Source: an uncultured Gammaproteobacteria bacterium
GTDB lineage: Bacteria > Pseudomonadota > Gammaproteobacteria > Chromatiales > Chromatiaceae
NCBI GenBank assembly: GCA_937926265.1
Contig: CALAZS010000068.1
Coordinates: 1-21,005 of the forward strand
Length of the DNA stretch: 21,005 nt
Direction of reading: 5' to 3'
In this document: positions 13,083-20,958 of the stretch, piece by piece
Layout: each line of letters opens with the position of its first letter
How positions within the stretch are numbered: position 1 is the first letter of the stretch
Position numbers and translations under genes: made by a program
Notes under the pieces: generated by a model
The model's input: the letters and a program-made list of their open reading frames with translations, nothing else
Told to the model about the DNA's origin: nothing
Database searches by the model: none

Positions 13083-14351
13083 ATGGCTAAAAATATTCAA
13101 GCGGTCAGGGGAATGAAAGATATCCTTCCTGACCAGACTCCCATATGGCAATTTCTGGAAAGCAAGGTGCGCAATGTACTTGCAGCCTACGCTTATTCTG
13201 AAATCCGTATGCCAATTGTAGAAAGTACCGACCTTTTCAAACGATCCATCGGAGAGGTCACTGATATCGTTGAGAAGGAAATGTACACCTTTGCAGATCG
13301 TAACGGTGACAGTCTGACGCTGCGCCCGGAGGGGACAGCAGGATGTGTGCGTGCCGGGATTGAAAACGGCCTGTTATATAACCAGGTGCAAAGGCTCTGG
13401 TACCAGGGGCCAATGTTTCGTCATGAACGTCCACAAAAAGGCCGTTATCGCCAGTTCCACCAGATAGGTGTTGAAACCTACGGTATGTCAGGCCCGGATA
13501 TCGACCTGGAAGTATTGCTGATTTCTGCCCGGATCTGGAAGGCATTGGGATTATCCGGACTTGAACTGCAAATCAATACGCTGGGTACTGCAGAAGAGCG
13601 CACCGCTTACCGTGATAAGCTGGTAGAGTATTTTTCCGGTTTCCCGGATAAGCTGGATGAGGACAGTCAAAGGCGTTTAAACACGAACCCTCTGCGAATT
13701 CTGGATTCAAAAAATCCTGAGATGAAAGAGATTATCGCCAATGCTCCATCCCTGTTGAATGAAATAGGCGAAGAGTCTCAAGCTCATTTCGACTGGATCT
13801 GCAAAGGCCTGGAAAACAATGGAGTGGAGTACGTGGTTAATCCCCGTCTTGTCAGGGGATTGGATTATTATTCCCGCACCGTGTTTGAATGGGTGACTGA
13901 CAAGTTGGGTGCCCAGGGAACAGTTTGCGCAGGTGGCCGCTACGATAGCCTGGTATCGCAGCTTGGTGGACGCGAAACCCCGGCGGTTGGTTTTGCCATG
14001 GGTATAGAGCGTCTCGTAGCTATTCTGGAGGAAGAAGGCCTGGCTGCCGGCCTTGGAACAATTGATTGTTTCATGGTGCTGATGGGTGACAAGGCTGTTG
14101 CCGAGGGCTTCAAAATCGCTGAACAGCTCCGGGAAAATCTGCCCAATCTGAAAATTATGGTGAACTGCGGTGGTGGCAGTTTTAAATCACAATTCAAGAA
14201 AGCTGATAAAAGCGGTGCTGACTATGCGCTGATTCTTGGCGATGGTGAACTTGAGCGCGGTGTTATCAGTCTCAAGCCATTAAGAGGCCAGGGTGAACAG
14301 CAGGAACTATCATTAGAAGATTTGAGTGATATCATTAGCAAATTAATTTAG
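13083..14351 (+). CDS. hisS: Histidyl-tRNA synthetase
   Basis: HisS charges tRNA-His with histidine. The 422-residue class II synthetase opens MAKNIQAVRGMKDILPDQT, nearly the same as E. coli HisS. It shows motif 2 (MFRHERPQKGRYRQFHQ, about residues 112-128), the histidine-specific GLDYYSRTVFEW (about 259-270), motif 3 (PAVGFAMGIERLV, about 299-311) and a C-terminal anticodon-binding domain (about 330-420). The length is normal. The ATG at 13083 is fixed by homology, yet no Shine-Dalgarno sequence lies before it: the upstream bases are an A/T-rich run. It sits 26 bases after a strong hairpin, so how it is transcribed is not clear; a promoter overlapping the end of rodZ or read-through is needed. 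Confidence 0.97.
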   Translation: MAKNIQAVRGMKDILPDQTPIWQFLESKVRNVLAAYAYSEIRMPIVESTDLFKRSIGEVTDIVEKEMYTFADRNGDSLTLRPEGTAGCVRAGIENGLLYNQVQRLWYQGPMFRHERPQKGRYRQFHQIGVETYGMSGPDIDLEVLLISARIWKALGLSGLELQINTLGTAEERTAYRDKLVEYFSGFPDKLDEDSQRRLNTNPLRILDSKNPEMKEIIANAPSLLNEIGEESQAHFDWICKGLENNGVEYVVNPRLVRGLDYYSRTVFEWVTDKLGAQGTVCAGGRYDSLVSQLGGRETPAVGFAMGIERLVAILEEEGLAAGLGTIDCFMVLMGDKAVAEGFKIAEQLRENLPNLKIMVNCGGGSFKSQFKKADKSGADYALILGDGELERGVISLKPLRGQGEQQELSLEDLSDIISKLI

Positions 14352-14352
14352 C

Positions 14353-14477
14353 AGGTTTGAGTCGCTGCTCATTTTTACCGGGACGCTCAAGCACATCCCT
14401 GTGTAGATCATGTGTCGCTCTCTTCCGGGCATCCTGCCCTGCAGAAGCCCGATAAAAACGAGCAGTAACTCAAACCT
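14353..14477 (-). repeat. Palindromic GGA-hairpin element, copy 3 (hisS-yfgM spacer, reversed)
   Basis: The two 30-base arms (14353-14382 and 14448-14477) are inverse complements at 26 of 30 positions. Inside are two hairpins which, read on the minus strand, are GGGCA-GGA-TGCCC (plus 14427-14439) and CACA-GGGA-TGTG (plus 14392-14403). The second contains ACAGGGATGT, identical to copies 1 and 2. Three of the four arm mismatches are G-U wobbles in minus-strand RNA, but only one is in plus-strand RNA. The element begins two bases after the hisS stop and fills most of the spacer. Its GGA-bearing strand is opposite to the surrounding genes. Confidence 0.8.
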
Positions 14478-14501
14478 TCAATAAGTATTTTAGAGGTAGC
14501 A

Positions 14502-15131
14502 ATGTTAAACAACACGCATCTTTCGGATGAAGAACAGGCGGAAGCGCTAAAACGTTGGTGGACCGATAATGGAAAATCCATTATTGCCGGGATCGTGATC
14601 GGACTTAGTCTTGTGCTTGGATGGCAGGGCTGGAGCCGTTACCAGATCGAACAGTCTGAGCTGGCTTCACTCGAATACGACAGGCTTAAATCGATTCTTC
14701 AGAAAAATGATACTTCTGCAGCAGCAATTCAGTCTGACACGATAAAACAGGATTACAGCTCCACCAGTTATAGTTTTTTTGCAGCGCTGGACCTGGCAAA
14801 AAGTTACCTGGAAGCAGAAGATTACGTTAAGGCCCGCTCTGAACTTGAGTATGCGATAGCCAATGCTGCCGATGAGGGTTTGAAAGCAATGGCCCAGGCA
14901 CGGCTGGCCAGGGTGCTGATCGCTGCCGGTGAAACTGACCAGGCGCTGGCTATTGCCAATCAAAATACAGTGGCTGCATTTGCAGGAGATTTTGCTCACA
15001 TCAAGGGTGATATCTATCGCGAAAAAGGTGACCTTGAGTCTGCGAAAAAAGCCTATGCTGAAGCCTTGATTAGCAGCAACAATTCATCTCTGCTGGAAAT
15101 GAAGCTTAATGAAGTTAACACTGGTTCCTGA
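14502..15131 (+). CDS. yfgM: YfgM-family inner-membrane TPR-like protein
   Basis: This is a 209-residue protein with a short cytoplasmic start (LSDEEQAEALKRWWTDNGKS), one membrane helix (about 25-43, IIAGIVIGLSLVLGWQGW) and a periplasmic helical-repeat domain (about 50-205; AALDLAKSYLEAEDYVKARSEL and MAQARLARVLIAAGETDQAL are TPR-like). In E. coli YfgM associates with PpiD and the Sec translocon and affects envelope stress control. GAGG (14493-14496) precedes the ATG by five bases. It is followed by bamB: its stop codon (TGA, 15129-15131) lies inside the likely bamB ribosome site. A palindromic element separates it from hisS. Confidence 0.92.
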   Translation: MLNNTHLSDEEQAEALKRWWTDNGKSIIAGIVIGLSLVLGWQGWSRYQIEQSELASLEYDRLKSILQKNDTSAAAIQSDTIKQDYSSTSYSFFAALDLAKSYLEAEDYVKARSELEYAIANAADEGLKAMAQARLARVLIAAGETDQALAIANQNTVAAFAGDFAHIKGDIYREKGDLESAKKAYAEALISSNNSSLLEMKLNEVNTGS

Positions 15132-15141
15132 GGATATCGCC

Positions 15142-16308
15142 GTGCTGAGAAACTTGCTTCCAATATTGTCGGTTATTCTGCTAAGCGGTTGCGGTTCGAT
15201 GGCTGACCCGACGACCTGGTGGGGTGATGATGGCAACGAAATCAAACCCAATGAACTGGTTGAATTTACTACTGAGCTGCAGGTCCGCACCATCTGGAGC
15301 ACCGATGTTGGCAGCGGCAGTGGTGACCAGCATCTGAAACTCGTTCCGCGAATTGATGGCGGCAGGGTTTTTGCTGCAGACAGTGAAGGCAGTGTTGTCG
15401 CTCTTGATGGTGCTACCGGAAGAAAACTGTGGTCAGTTGATACTGAGCTGCCTTTATCAGGTGGTCCAGGCAGCGGTTCCGGCATTGTTGTTGTCGGCAC
15501 CCGTGATGGCGAAGTGGTTGCCCTGGATGACAGTAATGGAGAGGTCAAGTGGAAAGCCTCGGTTTCCAGTGAGGTACTGTCAGTGCCTGCGGTCAGTGCC
15601 GGTGTTGTCGTGGTTCATTCCAATGATGGCAAGCTTTACGGTTTCGATGCATACGATGGAACTCAAAGCTGGTTATATAGCCGCCAGGTACCGGTATTAA
15701 CATTGCGTGGTACCAGCTCACCGGTTATTAGCGGTAATACCGTGTTTACTGGCTTTGCAGGAGGCAAGCTGGTCGCGATTGAACTTTCAACCGGCCTGGT
15801 TCAGTGGGAGTTATCAGTAACAGCGCCGTCAGGTCGTTCAGAGCTGGAACGCATGGTTGATATTGATGGAGATCCACTGGTCAGTAACGGCGTTGTTTAC
15901 GTCGCAACCTACCAGGGTGAAATCGCTGCGGTCAGCGAATATTCAGGCACCATGCTATGGCGCCGCAAAATATCTTCATATTCCGGCCTGGGAGCTGACT
16001 GGCGCAATGTTTATGTCAGTGATGAAAAGGGTGAGGTATGGGGTATCAGTCCTGATAACGGTGCTGCAATGTGGAAGCAATCCAAGTTGTTAAATCGTCG
16101 CCTTTCTGCCCCAGCAATCATAGAAGGTTATGTCGTGGTTGGCGATTACGATGGCTATCTTCACTGGCTGATGCATGAAGATGGTAAAATGGTTGCGCGA
16201 ACCCGGGTTGGCGGGTCAGCAATTTCAGCAGCCCCGGTTGTTTCTGAAGGTGTGCTTTACGTCTTTGGCGACGGTGGTGCGCTAGCCGCACTGAAGCCTG
16301 TTCTCTGA
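15142..16308 (+). CDS. bamB: BamB, outer-membrane protein assembly lipoprotein
   Basis: BamB is the beta-propeller lipoprotein of the BAM complex that inserts outer-membrane proteins. I choose GTG 15142: it gives MLRNLLPILSVILLSGC, a compact lipoprotein signal with lipobox L-S-G-C (C17), and TGAGGA (15129-15134) precedes it. An in-frame ATG at 15109 would put acidic residues (VPED) before the signal and overlap yfgM by 23 bases. From GTG the product is 388 residues (E. coli 392). Repeated PQQ-type blades are visible, such as VVALDGATGRKLWSVDTELP, VVALDDSNGEVKWKASVSSE and VAIELSTGLVQWELSV, with the C-terminal VVGDYDGYLHWLMHEDG. The TGA-over-GAGGA arrangement suggests translational coupling to yfgM. 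der follows 17 bases later. Confidence 0.93.
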   Translation: MLRNLLPILSVILLSGCGSMADPTTWWGDDGNEIKPNELVEFTTELQVRTIWSTDVGSGSGDQHLKLVPRIDGGRVFAADSEGSVVALDGATGRKLWSVDTELPLSGGPGSGSGIVVVGTRDGEVVALDDSNGEVKWKASVSSEVLSVPAVSAGVVVVHSNDGKLYGFDAYDGTQSWLYSRQVPVLTLRGTSSPVISGNTVFTGFAGGKLVAIELSTGLVQWELSVTAPSGRSELERMVDIDGDPLVSNGVVYVATYQGEIAAVSEYSGTMLWRRKISSYSGLGADWRNVYVSDEKGEVWGISPDNGAAMWKQSKLLNRRLSAPAIIEGYVVVGDYDGYLHWLMHEDGKMVARTRVGGSAISAAPVVSEGVLYVFGDGGALAALKPVL

Positions 16309-16325
16309 CTTACCGGACTAAGCCG

Positions 16326-17732
16326 ATGCTGCCTGTTTTTGCCTTGGTTGGCCAGCCAAATGTCGGCAAGTCCACCCTGTTTAACCGTCTTACCCGAACC
16401 CGGGATGCGCTTGTTGCCGACCAGCCTGGCTTGACACGTGATCGTCAGTATGGTGTTGGCAAACTTGGCCCCAGGCCTTATCTTGTAGTCGATACCGGTG
16501 GTATCAGCGGTGATATTGATGGTGTTGAATCCCTGATGGTAGACCAGGTTCAGCTTGCAATTGGCGAAGCGGACCACGTACTTTTCATGGTGGATGCCCG
16601 CGAAGACTGTTCGGCATCAGATGAAGCCATTGCCGAGCAGTTAAGACGAACCGGCAAACCGGTCACTGTCGTGGCCAACAAAAGTGAAAACCTCGACAAG
16701 CTTGAAGCATCAACCAGTTTTTACCAGCTTGGCCTTGGCGAACCCGAGGTTATTTCGGCAGCCCATGGCAGGGGTGTCAAGCCGCTGATTGAAAAACTGA
16801 TCAAGCAGTTGCCTGTTGAGTTCGATGAAACTGAAGAACAGGAAGAGGACGACGACAGCATCAAGATTGCCCTGGTTGGTCGTCCCAACGTGGGTAAGTC
16901 GACCATGACTAACCGCATACTCGGTGAAGAGCGAGTCGTCGCCTTCGATAAACCGGGAACCACCCGCGACAGTATTTCCATTCCATTTGAAAGAGACGGC
17001 AAAAAATTCACATTGATAGATACGGCGGGAGTGCGGCGTCGTGCCCGTGTCAGTGACATGATTGAAAAGTTCAGTGTGATTAAAACACTACAGGCGATTG
17101 AACAGGCTAATGTCGTCTTCCTGGTACTGGATGCTCATGATGGCATTGCCGAACAGGATGCCACCTTGGCCGGGCATATTCTTGACGCCGGCAGGGCCCT
17201 GGTCGTTGTCATCAATAAATGGGATGGTCTTGCTCCTGATGAACGTGAAGACATCAAGGAAGAGATGATGCGTAAGCTGCCATTCCTGGATTTTGCTGCA
17301 TGGCAGTTTGTTTCTGCATTACATGGCAGTGGTGTTGGTTTACTGCTTAAGAAAGCCGAGCAGGCGTATCGAAATGCCATGCGAAAACTATCAACCCCGG
17401 AGCTGACACGTATTCTCGAAGACTGTGTGTCGGAACATCAACCACCGCTGGTTCGCGGGCGTCGTATAAAACTGCGCTATGCTCACCAGGGCGGTAAAAA
17501 TCCACCGATTATCGTTATTCATGGCAACCAGTCGGACCAGACACCCAATGCCTACAAGCGTTATTTAACCAACCGCTTCCGCAAGGTTTTTGATTTTTCC
17601 GGCACCCCGGTGCGGCTGGAGTTCAGAACCGGCGAAAATCCTTACGAAGGTAAAAAGAACAAGTTAACGCCGCGTCAAATGCGCAAGCGACAGCGTTTGA
17701 AAACGCACGTTAAGAAGAATCAGAAGAAATAA
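16326..17732 (+). CDS. der: Der (EngA), double GTPase for 50S ribosome assembly
   Basis: Der is an essential GTPase with two G domains in tandem. In 468 residues: first P-loop GQPNVGKST (9-17) with switch DQPGLTRDRQY and DTGG; NKSE as the first G4 motif; an acidic linker (EETEEQEEDDD, about 168-180); second P-loop GRPNVGKST (185-193) with DKPGTTRD, DTAG and NKWD; then the C-terminal KH-like domain (about 365-450) with PPIIVIHGNQSD and a basic tail. The first G4 reads NKSE where many family members have NKxD, a modest deviation. No clear ribosome site precedes the ATG, so translation may be coupled to bamB, which ends 17 bases before. The 3' end overlaps the convergent xseA by 23 bp. Confidence 0.96.
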   Translation: MLPVFALVGQPNVGKSTLFNRLTRTRDALVADQPGLTRDRQYGVGKLGPRPYLVVDTGGISGDIDGVESLMVDQVQLAIGEADHVLFMVDAREDCSASDEAIAEQLRRTGKPVTVVANKSENLDKLEASTSFYQLGLGEPEVISAAHGRGVKPLIEKLIKQLPVEFDETEEQEEDDDSIKIALVGRPNVGKSTMTNRILGEERVVAFDKPGTTRDSISIPFERDGKKFTLIDTAGVRRRARVSDMIEKFSVIKTLQAIEQANVVFLVLDAHDGIAEQDATLAGHILDAGRALVVVINKWDGLAPDEREDIKEEMMRKLPFLDFAAWQFVSALHGSGVGLLLKKAEQAYRNAMRKLSTPELTRILEDCVSEHQPPLVRGRRIKLRYAHQGGKNPPIIVIHGNQSDQTPNAYKRYLTNRFRKVFDFSGTPVRLEFRTGENPYEGKKNKLTPRQMRKRQRLKTHVKKNQKK

Positions 17733-19119
17733 TCTCGCAATCAAGCCTGCCATCCTCTATCAAAGCCGAAACCCTGTCCCCGGCGTTGACCTGGCTGTGA
17801 TGACGTACCACTTGATTGTCAGCATCTTTAATCACCGCATAACCACGCGAAAGTGTCGCTAACGGGCTAACTGAATCCAGCATGCGGCTGGCCATTGTCA
17901 GGCGGTTACGGTTATGTGTAACAATGCTTTGAATTCTTTCATGCAGCCTGGCGGTTCTATCCTGAAGCTGTATCTTTTTTTGTTCAATCAATTGTCCCGG
18001 ATGATGCTGTTGCATTCGCAAAGACAGCTGGTAAAGCCTGTTTTGCTGTCGTGATAAATGCACCCTGGGAGAGTTTGTTTCCAGTCGATGCTGCAAAGAC
18101 TGCTGTCGGTTTTTCAGTTTGTTTAACTTTGTCTGCATTGATTGCAACAGCCTGGCTTCAAGCAGATCAACGGCCTGCGATTTTTGCAGCAACTGTTTGG
18201 CCGGGGAATAAGTGTCAAGACGGGTAGTGAGCAGATCGATATGCTTTTTTTGCTGTTTGAGGCTCTGCGTAACTGTCGTTGTTAGCCTGTTAAATAAAGC
18301 GTTCAGATGTTTTTTAATGTCATTCTGATCAGGTGATGCGAGTTCTGCTGCAGCCGATGGAGTAGGGGCGCGCCGGTCTGCGACAAAATCAGAAATGCTG
18401 GTATCAATTTCATGGCCAACGGCAGAGATGACCGGGGTTTGCAGCTCAAAAATCGTGCGCGCCAGCTGTTCATCATTAAATGCCATCAGGTCTTCTAGAG
18501 AACCACCGCCACGCGTCAGGATAAACAGGTCACATTCCTGGCGCTGATCAGCCAGTTTTAACATGTGCGAAATTTCTCGGGCGGCGGTTTCTCCCTGAAC
18601 AGGTACCGGGTAGACAATGATTTTTATTGCAGGAAAACGACGGTTAAATACATGCAACACATCACGGACAGCTGCGCCGGTAGCCGAGGTAATCACGCCA
18701 ACGGTTGAAGGGATGGCTGGAATCGGTTTTTTATGCTCAGCAGTAAAAAGACCTTCCTTGTCGAGCTGCTTTTTCAGGCGCTCAATTGCCTGGCGTAGCT
18801 GTCCTTCACCGGAAGGCTCCATGTGATCAACCACAAGCTGAAATTCACCCCGGGCCTCGTAAAGGGTGATTCTGGCCCTGACCAGGACTTTCATACCATC
18901 CTGTGGCAAAAATCGCAGCAGCTGACGTTTCATGCGGAACATGGCGCAGCGGGTCTGGGCATGTTCGTCCTTAAGCGAAAAGTACATATGCCCGGAACGC
19001 GGCGTCGACAGGCCGGATATTTCACCTTCCACCCAGACCAGCGGGAAACTGCCTTCCAGTACCTGGCGGACTTCGGTATTGAGTCTCGATACGCTGTAAA
19101 TGTTTTTGTTGTTTTCCAT
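17710..19119 (-). CDS. xseA: Exodeoxyribonuclease VII large subunit
   Basis: XseA, with the small subunit XseB, degrades single-stranded DNA into short oligonucleotides. The 469-residue protein (E. coli about 456) has an N-terminal OB fold (about 5-100: VWVEGEISGLSTPRSGHMYFSLKDE), the catalytic core (about 120-300: STVGVITSATGAAVRDVLHV, LTRGGGSLEDLMAFNDE, SAVGHEIDTSISDFVADRRAPTP split by motif) and a long Gln/Lys/Leu-rich coiled coil (about 270-420). The end is conserved (LSRGYAVI, VSALIEDGRLDCEI). It is on the strand opposite to its neighbours: its 3' end overlaps der by 23 bp and its 5' end faces guaB across a 100-bp divergent region. xseB is not in the window. Confidence 0.96.
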   Translation of the reverse strand: MENNKNIYSVSRLNTEVRQVLEGSFPLVWVEGEISGLSTPRSGHMYFSLKDEHAQTRCAMFRMKRQLLRFLPQDGMKVLVRARITLYEARGEFQLVVDHMEPSGEGQLRQAIERLKKQLDKEGLFTAEHKKPIPAIPSTVGVITSATGAAVRDVLHVFNRRFPAIKIIVYPVPVQGETAAREISHMLKLADQRQECDLFILTRGGGSLEDLMAFNDEQLARTIFELQTPVISAVGHEIDTSISDFVADRRAPTPSAAAELASPDQNDIKKHLNALFNRLTTTVTQSLKQQKKHIDLLTTRLDTYSPAKQLLQKSQAVDLLEARLLQSMQTKLNKLKNRQQSLQHRLETNSPRVHLSRQQNRLYQLSLRMQQHHPGQLIEQKKIQLQDRTARLHERIQSIVTHNRNRLTMASRMLDSVSPLATLSRGYAVIKDADNQVVRHHSQVNAGDRVSALIEDGRLDCEIISSDSS

Positions 19120-19138
19120 GAGCTAATCTAATTACCAG

Positions 19139-19167
19139 TTTACCCGCAACCAGTCAAAATCTATAAT
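19139..19167 (+). promoter_or_regulatory. sigma70 promoter of guaB
   Basis: A perfect -10 TATAAT lies at 19162-19167, with a 17-bp spacer from the -35 TTTACC (19139-19144; 4 of 6 to TTGACA). The bases right after the -10 are ACGGG, a GC-rich discriminator of the kind associated with stringent control in E. coli, where guaB is growth-rate regulated. A start near 19174 leaves a leader of about 46 nt in which GGGA (19170-19173) and TCCC (19189-19192) could pair. I saw no PurR-type palindrome. Confidence 0.7.
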
Positions 19168-19219
19168 ACGGGAATTGAGGCCAAACCCTCCCAAGAATCT
19201 AAAAATCAGGATAAAAACA

Positions 19220-20689
19220 ATGCTGCGTATTGCTCAAGAAGCTCTGACATTTGATGACGTTCTACTAATTCCCGCCCATTCATCGGTATTGCCAAAAGAT
19301 GTTCGGTTAAATACCCGCCTTTCGCGCAATATTGAACTGAAAATTCCCCTGATGTCAGCAGCCATGGATACCGTCACCGAAGCAAGGCTGGCCATAGCTT
19401 TGGCGCTGGAAGGTGGTATCGGCATCATCCATAAAAATATGACGGCTGAAGAACAGGCCAATGAAGTACGCCAGGTTAAACGTTACGAAAGTGGCGTCAT
19501 TAACAATCCAATAACTATCTCACCCAACACGACTGTAAGAGAAGTCATGGAACTGACACGTTCCAAGAAAATCTCTGGGGTACCTGTCGTTGATGGTGAT
19601 GATCTTGTCGGTATCGTGACCAGCCGTGACCTGCGCTTTGAACTGAACAAGGATGAGCCTGTCAGTTCTATCATGACACCAAAGGATCGCCTGGTTACTG
19701 TGCTGGAAGGCGCCAGTCGTGGAGAAGTGCGTAAAAAGCTGCATGAAAACCGCATTGAAAAAGTGCTGGTTGTTGATGATGATTTCAAACTGAAGGGTTT
19801 GGTCACTGTAAAAGATATTCAGAAAGCCAAAGATTATCCGGATGCCTGTCGTGATTCTCATGAGCGTTTAAGGGTTGGTGCCGCTGTAGGTGTTGGTGAA
19901 GGCACTGATGAACGTGTCAGGGCACTGGTTGAAGCCGAAGTTGATGTCATTGTTGTTGATACAGCACACGGTCATTCCCAGGGTGTTCTTGATCGCGTTA
20001 AATGGGTCAAGGAAAACTTCCCGCAGGTTGATGTTATTGGTGGCAACATCGCCACCGGTGTTGCCGCCAAAGCACTGGCTGATGCTGGTGCAGATGCTGT
20101 GAAAGTTGGTATTGGTCCCGGTTCAATCTGTACTACCCGTATTGTTGCCGGCGTTGGTGTGCCCCAGGTTACTGCAGTAGCCAATGTCGCTGCAGCACTT
20201 GAAGGAACCGGTGTGCCATTGATTGCTGATGGTGGTCTGCGTTATTCCGGCGATATTGCCAAGGTGCTGGTTGCCGGTGCGCATTCTGTGATGGTCGGTG
20301 GTCTGTTTGCGGGTACTGATGAATCGCCCGGTGAAGTAGAGCTTTACCAGGGCCGTTCCTACAAATCATATAGAGGTATGGGTTCACTGGGCGCGATGGC
20401 TGGCAAGCAGGGCTCTTCTGACCGTTACTTCCAGGAAGATACCAAGGAAAGCGATAAGCTTGTCCCTGAAGGCATTGAAGGTCGCGTACCTTACAAAGGA
20501 CCTTTAATTAACATCATCCACCAACTGGTGGGCGGTATCAGGTCAAGCATGGGTTATACCGGTTGTGCCACGATTGAAGAAATGCGCACCAAGCCTGAGT
20601 TTGTCAGGGTGACTAATGCGGGTATGCGGGAGTCGCATGTGCATGATGTGCAGATAACCAAGGAAGCCCCTAATTACCGCACCGATTAA
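19220..20689 (+). CDS. guaB: IMP dehydrogenase
   Basis: GuaB oxidises IMP to XMP with NAD+, the committed step of GMP synthesis. The start is ATG 19220, with AGGAT (19208-19212) upstream, giving MLRIAQEALTFDDVLLIPAHS, the same opening as E. coli GuaB. An in-frame TTG 45 bases earlier would begin at the predicted transcription start. The product is 489 residues, normal for the family. Two CBS domains interrupt the barrel at about 92-205 (MELTRSKKISGVPVVDGDD, LHENRIEKVLVVDDD). The catalytic cysteine is C304 in GPGSICTTR. YKSYRGMGSLGAM, SDRYF and VPEGIEGRVPYKG form the flap and active-site region. guaA follows, but with a 269-bp spacer filled by two palindromes. Confidence 0.97.
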   Translation: MLRIAQEALTFDDVLLIPAHSSVLPKDVRLNTRLSRNIELKIPLMSAAMDTVTEARLAIALALEGGIGIIHKNMTAEEQANEVRQVKRYESGVINNPITISPNTTVREVMELTRSKKISGVPVVDGDDLVGIVTSRDLRFELNKDEPVSSIMTPKDRLVTVLEGASRGEVRKKLHENRIEKVLVVDDDFKLKGLVTVKDIQKAKDYPDACRDSHERLRVGAAVGVGEGTDERVRALVEAEVDVIVVDTAHGHSQGVLDRVKWVKENFPQVDVIGGNIATGVAAKALADAGADAVKVGIGPGSICTTRIVAGVGVPQVTAVANVAAALEGTGVPLIADGGLRYSGDIAKVLVAGAHSVMVGGLFAGTDESPGEVELYQGRSYKSYRGMGSLGAMAGKQGSSDRYFQEDTKESDKLVPEGIEGRVPYKGPLINIIHQLVGGIRSSMGYTGCATIEEMRTKPEFVRVTNAGMRESHVHDVQITKEAPNYRTD

Positions 20690-20703
20690 ATTACGAATCA
20701 CTC

Positions 20704-20798
20704 TTTGCACTTATACTGCGTTAAAGTTGTGCTCGGTTCGTCATTTACTCAATGTAAACTCCTCACCTGTGCGCATCTTTGCCTTGTCTAAGCACAAA
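20704..20798. repeat. 95-bp imperfect palindrome in the guaB-guaA spacer
   Basis: The outer arms TTTGCACTTATAC (20704-20716) and GTCTAAGCACAAA (20786-20798) match as inverse complements at 10 of 13. The inner arms start AAAG (20723) and end CTTT (20780) with interrupted pairing. The centre is a perfect TTTAC-TCAAT-GTAAA hairpin (20744-20758). The sequence differs from the GGA-hairpin elements. It looks like a dispersed intergenic repeat of marine Gammaproteobacteria, an impression from memory that I cannot test here. It starts 15 bp after guaB. Confidence 0.6.
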
Positions 20799-20832
20799 CA
20801 TTGATCCGTCGGGAAAGTAACATGATTACTAA

Positions 20833-20937
20833 GGTCTCTTACAAATTGCTTTTTTGAAGTGTCTGAGTCATGGATGACGAAGCCAAGCCAACAGGGATGT
20901 TTTTACGGCGTCTTCAAAAAAGCATTTGTAAGTGACC
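20833..20937 (+). repeat. Palindromic GGA-hairpin element, copy 2 (guaB-guaA spacer)
   Basis: The arms 20833-20859 and 20912-20937 match as inverse complements at 25 of 26 positions with one extra T in the left arm; the inner part includes GCTTTTTTGAAG against CTTCAAAAAAGC. The core holds two hairpins, GTCA-TGGA-TGAC (20867-20878) and AACA-GGGA-TGTT (20890-20901), both with GGA in the loop. A 16-base block beginning AACAGGGATG is identical to copy 1 (7509-7524). The element ends 21 bases before the guaA ATG. Confidence 0.8.
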
Positions 20938-20958
20938 AGTTTATGAATTGGATAAGCC

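Noticed and set aside
15109..15141. ATG 15109 as the bamB start
   Set aside because: It puts a charged segment before the lipoprotein signal and lacks a well-placed ribosome site. GTG 15142 has TGAGGA and gives a normal-length BamB.
20704..20798. Riboswitch or guanine-sensing leader before guaA
   Set aside because: The fold is a simple imperfect palindrome without the three-way junction and conserved loops of a purine riboswitch.
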